Counted from the first letter of the stretch, positions 1 to 8,983 are shown. The stretch: 64,000 nt of DNA from Actinomycetospora termitidis (GCF_030286555.1 NZ_JASVWF010000008.1:186001-250000), one strand, 5' to 3'. Notes: generated by a model from the letters alone, not told the origin. Program-made: numbers and translations.

Positions 1-1
1 A

Positions 2-1210
2 TCGGCCGAAGGCCTGGTGGGTGCCGCGGCCCTGATCGGAATCTTCCTCGGGGGCTTCCTCGGTGGATGGCTCACCGACATCTTCGGGCGACACCACCTG
101 TTCACGATCGACCTGATCGCGATCATCGGACTGTCGGCCGCGCAATTCTTCGTCACCGAGGCGTGGCAATTGATCGTGTTGCGTCTGCTCATCGGTGTCG
201 CGGTCGGGGCGGACTACCCGATCGCCACGTCGCTGCTCGCCGAGTTCTCGCCCCGGAAGTACCGTGGACCGCTGCTCGGCGCCTTCGTCACGATGTGGTT
301 CGTCGGCGCGGCCGCGGCCTACCTCGTCGGCGAGGCCCTGCTCTCGGTCGACGGCGGGTGGCGCTGGATGCTCGCGAGCGCCGCCCTGCCCGGTCTGATC
401 ATCGTGGTGTGCCGCATCGGTACCCCGGAGTCACCGCGCTGGCTGGTGCAGAAGGGCCGCCTGGACGAGGCCGCCGCCGTCATGCGGAAGGTGTTCGGGC
501 CGCAGGCCACGCTGGACGACATCGAGCCCGATACCGAGGGCACCGTCGGGCTGGGCGCCCTGCTGCGCTCGGGCTACGGGAAGCGGATGGCCTTCATCAC
601 GCTGTTCTGGACGGCCTCGATCGTGCCGCTGTTCGCCATCTACGCCTTCGGCCCCAAGATCCTGGGCGCGCTCAGCCTGGGCGACAGCGCGGACACCGTC
701 GGCGCGGCCGTCATCTCCGTGATGTTCCTGGTCGGCTGCGTGCTCTCGCTGCTGCTGGTCAACCGGATCGGGCGGCGTCCCCTGATCCTGCACAGCTTCG
801 TGTGGGCGGGGCTGGCGATGCTGGCGCTCGGTCTGTTCCCGGACGCCCCGGTCGCGGTGGTGATGGGACTGTTCGTCGCCTACGCGATCTTCATCGGCGG
901 GTCGCAGATCCTGCAGTGGATCTACCCGAACGAACTCTTCCCGACCGAGATCCGCGGGTCCGCCGTGGGCCTGGCGTCGTCACTGTCCCGCATCGGGGCC
1001 GCCGTCGGCACCTACCTCGTCCCGCTCTCGCTCGCCGGGCTGGGGATCGGCCCGACGATGGTCATCGGGGCGGTGATCACCCTGCTCGGCTTCGTCGTCT
1101 CGTGGGCGTGGGCACCCGAGACGCGAAACCTGAGCCTGTCGCAGGCGTCGGGGCTCACCGCGGCCCCGACGACCGCCACCACCGCCGACCGCGGAGGCGT
1201 CGCGGCCTGA
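2..1210 (+). CDS. MFS sugar-porter-type transporter, 5' truncated by window edge
   Basis: Inner-membrane secondary transporter of the major facilitator superfamily. The open frame runs in from the window edge, and the first residues already resemble transmembrane helix 2, so about 60-90 N-terminal residues are missing. GWLTDIFGR is the loop 2-3 motif A. PESPRWLVQKGRLDEA is the sugar-porter signature after helix 6, and ELFPTEIRGSAVG is the matching motif before the C-terminal helices. Roughly ten membrane segments remain. The substrate cannot be read from the sequence; sugar, polyol or aromatic acid are all possible. A PucR-type regulator follows 98 bp downstream on the same strand and may control it. 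The GTG at 17 would be a false start. Confidence 0.85.
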   Translation, partial: SAEGLVGAAALIGIFLGGFLGGWLTDIFGRHHLFTIDLIAIIGLSAAQFFVTEAWQLIVLRLLIGVAVGADYPIATSLLAEFSPRKYRGPLLGAFVTMWFVGAAAAYLVGEALLSVDGGWRWMLASAALPGLIIVVCRIGTPESPRWLVQKGRLDEAAAVMRKVFGPQATLDDIEPDTEGTVGLGALLRSGYGKRMAFITLFWTASIVPLFAIYAFGPKILGALSLGDSADTVGAAVISVMFLVGCVLSLLLVNRIGRRPLILHSFVWAGLAMLALGLFPDAPVAVVMGLFVAYAIFIGGSQILQWIYPNELFPTEIRGSAVGLASSLSRIGAAVGTYLVPLSLAGLGIGPTMVIGAVITLLGFVVSWAWAPETRNLSLSQASGLTAAPTTATTADRGGVAA

Positions 1211-1308
1211 CCGCGTCCACCGCTCCCGACCGACCCCGTCCCCCGGTTACCGTGCTCCGGTCGGGCCGGGTCGGTCGGTGGACGAGCACGAGCGGGGGTG
1301 AGGGCACC

Positions 1309-2514
1309 GTGACCCACGCGGACGTCGCCTCCGTCGACGGGCTGCAGCAGGCGGTCGACGGGCTGGCCGCCCGGCTCGGACGGTCGGTGGCCGTGGACGA
1401 CAGCCAGGGCCGGCTCGTGGTCGCGAGCAGGCACTTCGGCGACGAGGACCCCCTGCGCACCTACGCGGTGATGCAGCGGGACAGCGACCCGCGCGTGATG
1501 GCGCACTTCGGCGCCCACGACATCTACCGGTGGACCGTTCCCGGCCGCATCCCCGCGAACCCCGAGCTGGGCTTCAAGGCCCGGGTCTGCTGTCCGATCC
1601 GCGCCCACGGCATCCCGTTCGGTCACCTGTTCCTCATCGACGACGGGATCGGGGCGGACGAGATCGAGCTCGCCGCCGCGGTGGCCGACGACCTCGGCCG
1701 GTTGCTGCACCGACGGCTGGTCCTGCACGACCGCGACCACGGCCGGCGCGCGGAGGTCGCCCGCGACCTCGTCGGCGACGACCCCGTGACCCGGGCCGCC
1801 GCACGCCGCCGGCTGTCCGACGAGCAGCTGGTCGAGACCTCCGATCCCGTCGTCGCACTGTCGGTCCTCCTGACGGCCGACGAAGCACCCGACACGACGC
1901 TGCGGATCGCCCTGGAGCGCCTCGAGCGCAGCCCCCGTGGCGCGCACGCACTGACGACCGTGACGGGCCGACAGGCGACGGTCCTGGTCTTCGGGGACCG
2001 GGCAACGACCGACACCGGCCGCGCCCTGGCTGCGCTCCTCGTCGCCGACCTCGCCGGCGCGCGAGCTGTCGTCGGGGTCGGCGTCCCGGCCTCGGGGCCG
2101 GATGCGGCCCACGAGTCGGCGGTCACCGCCCGTCGGGCGGCTGAGGCGGCGGAGCTCCTGCCGCACCTGGGCGGGGTCGCCGCGCACGACGACCTCGGCG
2201 TCTACGCGGTCCTGCTCGCCCTCCCGCCCGCGGCCCGCACCGCCGACCGCCTCCCCAGCGGCCTGCGTCGCCTGCTCACCCAGGACGCGAAGGACAGCCT
2301 CGTCGACACCCTGGAGACCTACCTGGACTGCTGCGGCGACGCCACGCGCACCGCGGGGGCGCTGTCGATCCACCGCTCGACGCTGTACTACCGGCTCGGG
2401 CGCATCGAGACGATCGCGGGTGTCGACCTGCACGACGGCGAGCAGCGGCTCGCCCTGCACCTGGGGATCAAGCTGCGTCGGTTGATCACCACACAGGGTC
2501 ACGACGGCGGGTAG
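1309..2514 (+). CDS. PucR/CdaR-family transcriptional regulator
   Basis: DNA-binding regulator of about 401 aa. The N-terminal half (residues about 10-150) looks like a ligand-sensing domain. The last 60 residues form the PucR C-terminal helix-turn-helix, with a DCCGDATRTAGALSIHRST core and LYYRLGRIETI after it. I chose the GTG at 1309 because GAGG lies about 5 nt upstream and the family homology starts right after it; the frame stays open further upstream without meaningful sequence. It lies in tandem with the transporter, so control of that transporter or of a nearby catabolic gene is plausible. Another PucR-family gene lies at 30779-32026. Confidence 0.85.
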   Translation: MTHADVASVDGLQQAVDGLAARLGRSVAVDDSQGRLVVASRHFGDEDPLRTYAVMQRDSDPRVMAHFGAHDIYRWTVPGRIPANPELGFKARVCCPIRAHGIPFGHLFLIDDGIGADEIELAAAVADDLGRLLHRRLVLHDRDHGRRAEVARDLVGDDPVTRAAARRRLSDEQLVETSDPVVALSVLLTADEAPDTTLRIALERLERSPRGAHALTTVTGRQATVLVFGDRATTDTGRALAALLVADLAGARAVVGVGVPASGPDAAHESAVTARRAAEAAELLPHLGGVAAHDDLGVYAVLLALPPAARTADRLPSGLRRLLTQDAKDSLVDTLETYLDCCGDATRTAGALSIHRSTLYYRLGRIETIAGVDLHDGEQRLALHLGIKLRRLITTQGHDGG

Positions 2515-2550
2515 GTGCGGGCGCCCCCGCTCCCCGCACTGGGCCGGAGG

Positions 2551-2695
2551 GTTCGACCCGGCGCCGGCGGTGCGTTGCGCGGCACACACGGCCGGCGGGT
2601 CCGGCCCGGCGCCGGCGGTGCGTTGCGCGGCACACACGGCCGGCGGGTCCGGCCCGGCACCAGGAGCCCGTTGCGCCCCGCACACGGCGGCGCCG
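2551..2695. repeat. 48-nt tandem repeat array A, three copies
   Basis: Copies start at 2551, 2599 and 2647. The first two differ at only a few positions; the third has diverged. Read on the minus strand, the unit is related to array B at 3013-3173 (shared GCCGTGTG...CGCAACG core), so the two arrays are inverted relative to each other. The period is a multiple of three, so frames stay open through both arrays and the minus frame gives a 16-residue repeat around AVCAAQRTAG. I regard this as non-coding, because no start or codon pattern supports a gene. Confidence 0.85.
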
Positions 2696-2702
2696 GCTAC
2701 GT

Positions 2703-2790
2703 CCGCCGGTGCGACGAACGGGCACCCGGAGCGCCCCTCCGGCAGGCCCCAAATGCCTGGTGATCATGCCCGGCCGACCAGCCGCTCGTG
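2703..2790 (-). repeat. Palindromic repeat, TGATCA-type family (one copy)
   Basis: On the minus strand this reads TGATCACCAGGC, then a variable centre, then GGGTGCCCGTTCGTCG. It matches copies at 19042, 19301, 19663, 34313, 34543, 58411 and 59513. It is the most diverged member of the family in this window. Confidence 0.6.
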
Positions 2791-2868
2791 CAGGGCCCCG
2801 GGCACCGTCGTCGGCCGGCTCTCCACTCACAGACGCGGCACTCGGACCGCCGGACGGCCGCCCGACCC

Positions 2869-2968
2869 AGCTTGTCGCGGTGTCCCGCGGCCCGCTGTGC
2901 ACCTTGTCGTTCGGATTCCCTGTGACAAGGCGGCGAGCGAGGAGCAGGAGGCCGCGACAAGGTCCGCC
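2869..2968. repeat. Nested TTGTCG palindromic repeat
   Basis: Outer arms CTTGTCGCGG and CCGCGACAAG enclose an inner dyad CCTTGTCG...GACAAGG. The same design recurs at 19159-19290, 19749-19880, 34185-34276, 34385-34518 and 34613-34640. It sits between the two inverted 48-nt arrays in the gap before the sulfatase gene. Confidence 0.75.
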
Positions 2969-3012
2969 ACAGCTGCCGGAAGCCCGCTCGCACGACCCAG
3001 AGGCCCACCCCA

Positions 3013-3173
3013 CCGTGTGCACGACGCAACGCGCATCGCCGACCGCATCGAACCCTCCAGCCGTGTGCGCGACGCAACGGGCATCGCCGACCGCATCGAA
3101 CCCTCCAGCCGTGTGCACGACGCAACGGGCATCGCCGACCGCATCGAACCCTCCAGCCGTGTGTGCGACGCAC
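3013..3173. repeat. 48-nt tandem repeat array B, three copies plus a partial
   Basis: Copies at 3013-3060, 3061-3108 and 3109-3156 differ by only one or two bases, and a partial copy follows at 3157-3173. The unit contains CCGTGTGCACGACGCAACG and ATCGCCGACCGC. It is the inverted relative of array A. The near identity between copies points to recent expansion or gene conversion. The stretch from 3174 to the sulfatase start at 3367 shows only the GAGGAGG ribosome binding site. Confidence 0.9.
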
Positions 3174-3366
3174 CGGTCAGGTCGACAACCACCGTGCAGC
3201 TTCACTGAACTCGACCGTCCGCGAACGTCCGCTGGACGTGAATGATCGCTGCGACGATGCTGGAGTCGGCCCTCGGCTCGGGATCGCTGCTGCTCCCCTG
3301 CCCGCGTGCGGCCACATCCCGAGGACGGCGCGTCGAGTCGAGGCGCGCCCCGGACGAGGAGGTCTG

Positions 3367-5706
3367 ATGGGTGGGCGTCGTGTCCTGCCGGAGCCCGAGC
3401 CGGCGAAGCCGGTCGTGACGACGTTGGGGGTCGACGAGCAGGTCGACACCTTCGACCCGGTCCGACCGACCGTGGCCCCGCGGGGAGCGCCGAACGTGGT
3501 GCTCGTCGTGCTGGACGACCTCGGGTTCGGCAGCTCCAGCGCCTTCGGCGGTCCCTGCCGGATGCCGACAGCCGACCGCCTCGCCGACGGCGGTCTGCGC
3601 TACACCCGCTTCCACGTCACCGCGCTGTGCTCCCCCACCCGCCAGGCCTTGATGACCGGCCGCAACCACCACGCCGTCGGGATGGGCGCCACGACCGAGA
3701 TGGCCACCTCGGCCCCCGGCTACACCGGCTTCCGTCCGCGCAGCGCGGCCACGCTCGCGCGGACGCTGCAGGGCAACGGCTACAGCACCGCAGCCTTCGG
3801 GAAGTGGCACCAGACGCCGCCGTCGGAGGTCAGCCCGATGGGTCCGTTCGACCGGTGGCCCACCGGCGAGGGGTTCGACCACTTCTACGGCTTCATGGCC
3901 TGCGAGATGAACCACTGGTATCCGCTGCTCTACGACGGCACCCACCCCGTCGAGCCCGCGAAGCGCCCGGAGGACGGCTACCACCTCTCCGAGGACCTGG
4001 TCGACCGTGCCGTCGACTGGGTGCACACGCAGCGGACGATGACGCCGGACCGCCCCTTCTTCACCTACCTGGCCTTCGGCGCCTCGCACGCCCCGCTGCA
4101 CGTCACGCCGGAGTGGCGGGAGCGCTACCGCGGCAAGTTCGACGACGGGTGGGACCGGCTCCGCGAGACCACGCTCGCCCGGCAGAAGGCCCTCGGCGTC
4201 GTCCCGGAGGAGACCGAGCTCGCGCCGTGGCCCGACTCGGTGCCGCACTGGGAGTCCCTCGACGGGACCCGCCGGACGCTGGGCGCACGGTTCATGGAGA
4301 CGTTCGCGGGCTTCACCGAGCACGCCGACGCCCAGCTCGGCCGCTTCGTGCAGGAACTCGAGAACCTCGGGGAGCTCGACAACACGCTCTTCCTCTACCT
4401 CCTCGGCGACAACGGTGCCTCCGGCGAGGGCGGCATCGAGGGCACCCACGTCGAGCACCGGCTCGGCCACGGCCTCGTCGACGACCCCGCCGAGATGCTG
4501 ACCCACCTGGACGACATCGGCGGGCCGGAGACCTACCCGATCGCGCCGGTCGGCTGGGCGCTCGCGATGAACACGCCCTACCAGTGGACCAAGCAGGTGG
4601 CGTCGCACTTCGGCGGGACGCGCGACGGCCTGGTCGTGCACTGGCCACGGGGCATCGCCGACGCCGGCGGGCTGCGCCACCAGTTCCACCACGTCATCGA
4701 CGTCCTGCCCACGGTGCTGGACTGCGCGGGCATCACCGCTCCGACCAGCGTCGACGGCGTCGTGCAGCAGCCGATCGACGGCACGAGCATGCGCTACACG
4801 TTCACCGACCCGGACGCCCCGGACCGTCGGCGCACCCAGTACTTCGAGATGTGCGGCAACCGCGGGATCTACCACGAGGGCTGGACCGCGGTGACCCGTC
4901 ACGGCATCCCCTGGGAGATGGTCCCGACGGCCGGTCGCAGCTTCCACGACGACGTCTGGGAGCTCTACGACACCACGAAGGACCCGAGCCAGGCGCACGA
5001 CGTGGCCGCCGAGCACCCGGCGACGCTCGCGCACCTGCGCGACCTGTTCTTCGCGGAGGCGGTGAAATACCAGGTCCTCCCCCTCGACGACCGCGTCACG
5101 GAGCGGGAGAACCCGCAGCTCGCGGGCCGGTTCGATCTCGTCGGCGACCGGACGTCGGTGACCTTCCGCGGCTCGACGCGGCGCCTCATCGAGGAGACCG
5201 TGCCGAACGTGAAGAACCGTTCACATGCGGTCGTCGCGGACGTCGAGGTCCCCGACGGGGGCGCCGAGGGCGTCGTCGTCGCGCAGGGCGGACGCTTCGG
5301 CGGGTGGTCGATCTACGTCCGTGACGGCCGGCCCTGCTACGTCTACAACTTCTTCGGCCTGCGGCGGGACACCGTGCGGGCCGAGGCGGCGATCCCGCCG
5401 GGGCGGCACCAGGTGCGGGTGGACTTCGCCTACGACGGCGGCGTCGGCCGGGGCGGGACCGCGACGCTGCGGGTGGACGGCGACGAGGTCGGCTCGGTCC
5501 GCGTCGAGGCGACGATCCCGTACTACTTCTCCTTCGACGAGACCTTCGACGTCGGCGTGGACCTCGGGACGCCCGTGACCGAGGACTACGCGGTCGGCGA
5601 CAACGCGTTCACCGGCACGGTCCGCACCGTCCGGGTCGAACTCGGGACCGCCGAGGAGGAGCCGGAGCCCGGCGGTCTGGCCCGGCGGGTCATGGCGTCG
5701 CACTGA
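3367..5706 (+). CDS. Arylsulfatase of the mycobacterial AtsA/AtsD type
   Basis: Hydrolyses sulfate esters. It has 779 residues, close to the roughly 785 aa of mycobacterial AtsA and AtsD. VVLDDLGFG (about residue 50) is the N-terminal metal site. CSPTRQALMTGR carries Cys88 in the C-x-P-x-R signature, which is oxidised to formylglycine. GKWHQTP and GDNGASGEGG supply further active-site residues. The last 190 residues look like the beta-sandwich extension of this subfamily. The ATG at 3367 follows GAGGAGG by 6 nt; the longer frame would run into the repeat array. No signal peptide is visible, so a cytosolic enzyme is likely. The formylglycine-generating enzyme lies convergently just downstream. 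The natural substrate is unknown. Confidence 0.93.
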   Translation: MGGRRVLPEPEPAKPVVTTLGVDEQVDTFDPVRPTVAPRGAPNVVLVVLDDLGFGSSSAFGGPCRMPTADRLADGGLRYTRFHVTALCSPTRQALMTGRNHHAVGMGATTEMATSAPGYTGFRPRSAATLARTLQGNGYSTAAFGKWHQTPPSEVSPMGPFDRWPTGEGFDHFYGFMACEMNHWYPLLYDGTHPVEPAKRPEDGYHLSEDLVDRAVDWVHTQRTMTPDRPFFTYLAFGASHAPLHVTPEWRERYRGKFDDGWDRLRETTLARQKALGVVPEETELAPWPDSVPHWESLDGTRRTLGARFMETFAGFTEHADAQLGRFVQELENLGELDNTLFLYLLGDNGASGEGGIEGTHVEHRLGHGLVDDPAEMLTHLDDIGGPETYPIAPVGWALAMNTPYQWTKQVASHFGGTRDGLVVHWPRGIADAGGLRHQFHHVIDVLPTVLDCAGITAPTSVDGVVQQPIDGTSMRYTFTDPDAPDRRRTQYFEMCGNRGIYHEGWTAVTRHGIPWEMVPTAGRSFHDDVWELYDTTKDPSQAHDVAAEHPATLAHLRDLFFAEAVKYQVLPLDDRVTERENPQLAGRFDLVGDRTSVTFRGSTRRLIEETVPNVKNRSHAVVADVEVPDGGAEGVVVAQGGRFGGWSIYVRDGRPCYVYNFFGLRRDTVRAEAAIPPGRHQVRVDFAYDGGVGRGGTATLRVDGDEVGSVRVEATIPYYFSFDETFDVGVDLGTPVTEDYAVGDNAFTGTVRTVRVELGTAEEEPEPGGLARRVMASH

Positions 5707-5731
5707 CGGAGCGAGGCCGGCGCGGCGAGCC

Positions 5732-5791
5732 CGCGAGTGCGACACGACGCAGGTTCCCGAGCCGTGGGGCCTGCGTGGTGTCGACCTCGCG
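5732..5791. repeat. 60-nt palindromic element, copy 1
   Basis: Inverted repeat with arms CGCGAG-tgc-GACAC-g-ACGCAGG and CCTGCGT-g-GTGTC-gac-CTCGCG around a 16-nt loop. A second copy of exactly the same length, with near-identical arms and a different loop, lies at 9050-9109. Both copies sit just past gene ends. Confidence 0.85.
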
Positions 5792-5805
5792 CGACCACCC
5801 TCGCC

Positions 5806-5826
5806 GTCGGGAACCGAGATCCCGAC
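5806..5826. terminator. Hairpin between convergent sulfatase and FGE genes
   Basis: GTCGGGA and TCCCGAC pair around a 7-nt loop, in the gap between two convergent genes. There is no U-tract. It could act as a bidirectional terminator or 3' stability hairpin. The left arm belongs to the recurring CGTCGGGAA motif of this window. Confidence 0.5.
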
Positions 5827-5896
5827 GAGCCGAGCGGACCGATCGGTCCACGCCCCTCTTCGCTCCGCAGAACGAGATCTTGGCAAACGGCCGGGC

Positions 5897-6754
5897 TCAG
5901 CTCGCGCACCGGAAGCCGAGGTTGCCGGAGCTCGACTCGGGGGTGTTCGAGGTGCGGGCCGCGACGCGGTACCGGTTGCAGTACGAGTCGTGGCACAGGT
6001 AGGAGCCGCCGCGCATGACGTGCGCGTCACCCTCCGCCGGCCCGGCGGGGTCGTGCTCCGGAGAGCGGGCGTACCAGTCGGCGGCGAAGCGGTCGGCGCA
6101 CCACTCCCACACGTTGCCGACGGTCTGGAAGAGCCCGAAGCCGTTGGGACGGTAGGTCTTGACCGGGGCCGTCGTCAGGAACCCGTCCTCGCGCGTGTTC
6201 TCGGTGGGGAACCGGCCCTGCCAGATGTTGAGGTTCCAGCGGCGGCCGAGGTCGTCGCCCCAGGGGAAGCGGGCGCCCTCGAGCCCGCCGCGGGCGGCGT
6301 ACTCCCACTCCGCCTCCGTCGGCAGGCGCCTGCCCGCCCAGGCGCAGTACGCGGTGGCGTCGTTCCACGACACGTGGACGACGGGGTGGTTCGCCCGGTC
6401 CCCCACCGACGAGGCCGGTCCCTCCGGGTGCCGCCAGCAGGCACCGCGGACCGCGAGCCACCACGGAGCGCCGTCGACGCTGGTCAGGACGTCGACGCGG
6501 TCGCCGGTGAAGGCCAAGTGGAACACGCCCGACGAGCCCCACCGCTCGGCGTCGGTGACGTACCCGGTCTCCTTGACGAAGCGCGCGAACGCGGCGTTGG
6601 TGACCGCGGTGGCGTCGATGTGGAACGGCGCGAGGGTCACGGGGTGCACCGGCCGCTCACCGTCGGCCGGGTCGCCGTCGCCGAGGTGGTCGCCCATGGC
6701 GAACGTGCCGCCCGGGACGGGGACCTGACCCCGGTGGCGAGAGCGCTCCGTCAT
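5897..6754 (-). CDS. Formylglycine-generating enzyme (sulfatase maturation)
   Basis: Oxidises the signature cysteine of type I sulfatases to formylglycine, using oxygen and copper. It has 285 aa, a normal size for actinobacterial FGE. The SUMF1 fold covers nearly the whole chain, with PGGTFAMG at the start, VSWNDATAYCAWAGRRLPTE in the middle and NVWEWCAD after that. Near the C-terminus GGSYLCHDSYCNRYR holds Cys254 and Cys259, spaced as the two copper-binding catalytic cysteines of the Streptomyces coelicolor enzyme. It is convergent with the arylsulfatase at 3367-5706, its obvious client, and divergent from a LysR gene at 6820. Confidence 0.95.
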   Translation of the reverse strand: MTERSRHRGQVPVPGGTFAMGDHLGDGDPADGERPVHPVTLAPFHIDATAVTNAAFARFVKETGYVTDAERWGSSGVFHLAFTGDRVDVLTSVDGAPWWLAVRGACWRHPEGPASSVGDRANHPVVHVSWNDATAYCAWAGRRLPTEAEWEYAARGGLEGARFPWGDDLGRRWNLNIWQGRFPTENTREDGFLTTAPVKTYRPNGFGLFQTVGNVWEWCADRFAADWYARSPEHDPAGPAEGDAHVMRGGSYLCHDSYCNRYRVAARTSNTPESSSGNLGFRCAS

Positions 6755-6819
6755 GACCTCCAGCTCTACCCGCGCCGATCATTCAGTACCAGCGGACAAC
6801 GCTGCACGGAACTGTTGGG

Positions 6820-7746
6820 ATGGAGCGCATGGAGCTGTCGCTGCGCCGGCTGCGCACCCTGCGGGAGGTCGCCCGCCGCGGCGGGGTCAACGCGGCGGCG
6901 GCGACCCTGCACTACTCGCCCTCGGCGGTGTCCCAGCAGATCGAGGCGCTCGGCGTCGACGTCGGGACGCCCGTGGTCGAGCGGGTCGGGCGCGGGGTGC
7001 GGCTGACCGAGGTCGGGCGGGTGCTCGTCGAGCAGGCGGAGATCCTGCTGGCCGCGGAGCACCGGGCCGTCGCCGCCGTCGAGGGGGCGCGGCAGCACCT
7101 CTCCGCGCGGCTGTCGGTCGGGATGTTCCCCGCGGCCGCGGCGGCCCTGCTCCCCGTCGTCATCGGCGACCTCGCCGCGCACCACCCCGGGATCACGCTC
7201 GAGAGCACGGAGAGCGACCCCGACCGGGCCGTGCTCGACGTCCGCCACGGACACCTCGACCTCGCGCTGCTCTTGGACTACCCGGACGCACCGGAGTCGT
7301 GGTCGTCCGGGCTCTCCGTGGTGCCGTTGGGCCAGGACCGGATCCATCTCGCGGCGCCGACCGGCAGCGCGTACCGGCCCGGGCTCGACCTCGGGGAGCT
7401 GTCCGCGGCGACCTGGATCATCTCCGGACCCGACTCGTACTACGGCCGCGCCGTGCGCACCGCGTGCCGACGGGCCGGGTTCGACCCGCAGGTCCGCCAT
7501 CAGGTCGACGGTCTGGCGACGGCGCTGGCGATGGTGGCCGCGGGGTTGGGCGTCACGCTGGCCAGCGACCTCGGCCGGGCCTTCCTGCCGTCGTCGGGCG
7601 TGGACATCATCCCGTTCGAACGCCCGCTGCTGCGGACCATCGTCGTCGCCCACCTCCCCCACGCCACGGAGCGCCCGAGCGTGCGGGCGGCCATCGACGC
7701 CTTCGCGCGGGCGGCGACGGACGGCGGGCTCGTCGCGATGGACTGA
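6820..7746 (+). CDS. LysR-family transcriptional regulator
   Basis: LysR regulator of 308 aa. An N-terminal winged HTH (residues about 8-65, with AAAATLHYSPSAVSQQIEAL) precedes a periplasmic-binding-protein-like effector domain. An internal ATG at 6829 with GGAG before it is an alternative start. It is divergent from the FGE gene (65-bp gap), and its stop lies 2 bp from the stop of the convergent enolase-superfamily gene. The target is unknown: the shared operators found nearby sit next to the other LysR gene (9128-10060) instead. Confidence 0.88.
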   Translation: MERMELSLRRLRTLREVARRGGVNAAAATLHYSPSAVSQQIEALGVDVGTPVVERVGRGVRLTEVGRVLVEQAEILLAAEHRAVAAVEGARQHLSARLSVGMFPAAAAALLPVVIGDLAAHHPGITLESTESDPDRAVLDVRHGHLDLALLLDYPDAPESWSSGLSVVPLGQDRIHLAAPTGSAYRPGLDLGELSAATWIISGPDSYYGRAVRTACRRAGFDPQVRHQVDGLATALAMVAAGLGVTLASDLGRAFLPSSGVDIIPFERPLLRTIVVAHLPHATERPSVRAAIDAFARAATDGGLVAMD

Positions 7747-7748
7747 GG

Positions 7749-8873
7749 TCAGCCACCCCAGACCTGCACCGGCGCGCCGAGGACCTCCCGGTCGACGGTC
7801 GCGCCGAGGCCGGGCGTGTCGCCGGGGAGCACGCCGTCCGCCGTGACGCGGACGTCGAGGCCCGCGACGTGCACCGTCACCATGTCCTCGCAGTTCAGCA
7901 CCCCGCGCAGGAGGCGCGGAGGCACCGTCGCCCCCAGGTGGAGGATCGCGGCGTAGGCGAGCGAGGACCCCACGGTGTCCTGCACGCTGATCGTCAGCCC
8001 GGCGGACCGGGCGACGTCGCGGTGCCGGCGTCCCGGCGTGAGACCGCCGGCCTTCGAGACCTTCAACCCGATGCCGTCCGCGAGGTCCTCCCCGGCGGCG
8101 AGGGCGATGTCGCCGTCGGTCTGGCCGAGCTCGTCGACCACGATCGGGTACGGACACCGTGGCCGCAGCGACCGGGTCTCCCGCCACGTCGCGCACGGCG
8201 CCTCGAGGACGAAGTCCAGCCGGGGCGGGAGGAGCCGCAGCAGCCGCAGTGCGGTCTCCGGGGTCAGCCCACCGTTGGCGTCGACGACGAAGTACTCGCC
8301 CCGCTCGCGGTCGGCGAGGCTCGCGGTGATCCGCTCGGCGTCCAGGGCCGGGCCGCCCTCGACGTCGAGGGCGCCGATCTTGATCGAGTGCGCCCGGTAC
8401 CCCCGGGCCCGGTGGTCGGCGACCCGGGCCCGCATCTCCTCCGGATCGCCCGCGTGGATCGAGGAGATCACCGGCATCGGCACGTCGGTGGAGCCGCCGA
8501 GCAGCGCGCTGACCGGCAGCCCCACGGAGCGACCGAAGGCGTCCCAGCAGGCGACGTCGAGGGCTGTGCGGGCGTCGTGGTGGCCGACGAGGGTGCGCTC
8601 CATGGTGTCCCACACGCGCTCGACCCGACGCGGGTCCGCCCCGAGGAGCGCCGGGGCGAGGACCGCGATGCCCGCCCGGGTCCCGGCGGGGTGCGCGGCG
8701 ATGTAGGTGGAGCCGAACGGCGTGCTCTCCCCCCAGCCCTCGGTGCCGTCGTCGCAGACGATGCGCACGATCGCGGCCTCGAAGGACGTGTAGGTGCGTC
8801 CGCCGGAGAGCCGGTAGGTCCCGCCGGCGTAGGGCAGGTCCACGGCGTACAGCTCGATCCGGGCGATCCTCAC
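7749..8873 (-). CDS. Enolase-superfamily (mandelate racemase group) epimerase or dehydratase
   Basis: Barrel enzyme that abstracts an alpha proton next to a carboxylate. Metal ligands lie in VVDANGG, LEAPC and VVDELGQ. Candidate base lysines are in HSIKIG and IGLKVSKAGG, the Lys/Lys arrangement of cis-3-hydroxyproline dehydratases and 4-hydroxyproline-betaine epimerases. It is a paralogue of the product of 15102-16208. I chose the GTG at 8873 by alignment of the N-terminus with that paralogue. The frame is open to a GTG at 8957 right beside the operator at 8962-8983, so a longer product is possible. It probably acts on a proline- or hydroxyproline-type substrate in the same pathway as the 10192-16208 operon. 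Confidence 0.82.
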   Translation of the reverse strand: MRIARIELYAVDLPYAGGTYRLSGGRTYTSFEAAIVRIVCDDGTEGWGESTPFGSTYIAAHPAGTRAGIAVLAPALLGADPRRVERVWDTMERTLVGHHDARTALDVACWDAFGRSVGLPVSALLGGSTDVPMPVISSIHAGDPEEMRARVADHRARGYRAHSIKIGALDVEGGPALDAERITASLADRERGEYFVVDANGGLTPETALRLLRLLPPRLDFVLEAPCATWRETRSLRPRCPYPIVVDELGQTDGDIALAAGEDLADGIGLKVSKAGGLTPGRRHRDVARSAGLTISVQDTVGSSLAYAAILHLGATVPPRLLRGVLNCEDMVTVHVAGLDVRVTADGVLPGDTPGLGATVDREVLGAPVQVWGG

Positions 8874-8961
8874 GACATGCCGGGCTGGATCGTCGTCACC
8901 GTCGTCTCGGGCACCACGGCAGCGATCGTCGCCCGGCAGGGCGTCGCCGTCCATCACATCT

Positions 8962-8983
8962 ACGTACAGCTGACCGTGTACGT
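8962..8983. promoter_or_regulatory. 22-bp operator, copy 1
   Basis: Perfect inverted repeat ACGTACA-N8-TGTACGT just upstream of the 7749-8873 gene. The spacer GCTGACCG is also shared in part with copy 2 at 10068-10089 (GGTGACCT on the minus strand), so orientation-specific contacts are likely. The adjacent LysR protein (9128-10060) is the best candidate to bind it. Confidence 0.75.

Noticed and set aside
1012-2685. 557-codon minus frame with 16-residue repeats
   Set aside because: It is antisense to the transporter and pucR; the repeats come from the 48-nt DNA array, whose period is a multiple of three, so any frame stays open.
2551-3173. CRISPR array
   Set aside because: The repeats are directly abutting 48-nt units without unique spacers, and no cas gene is present.
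3019-3245. Short plus-strand gene with AVCTTQRAS-type repeats
   Set aside because: No ribosome binding site, and the repeat is explained at DNA level by its inverted relative.
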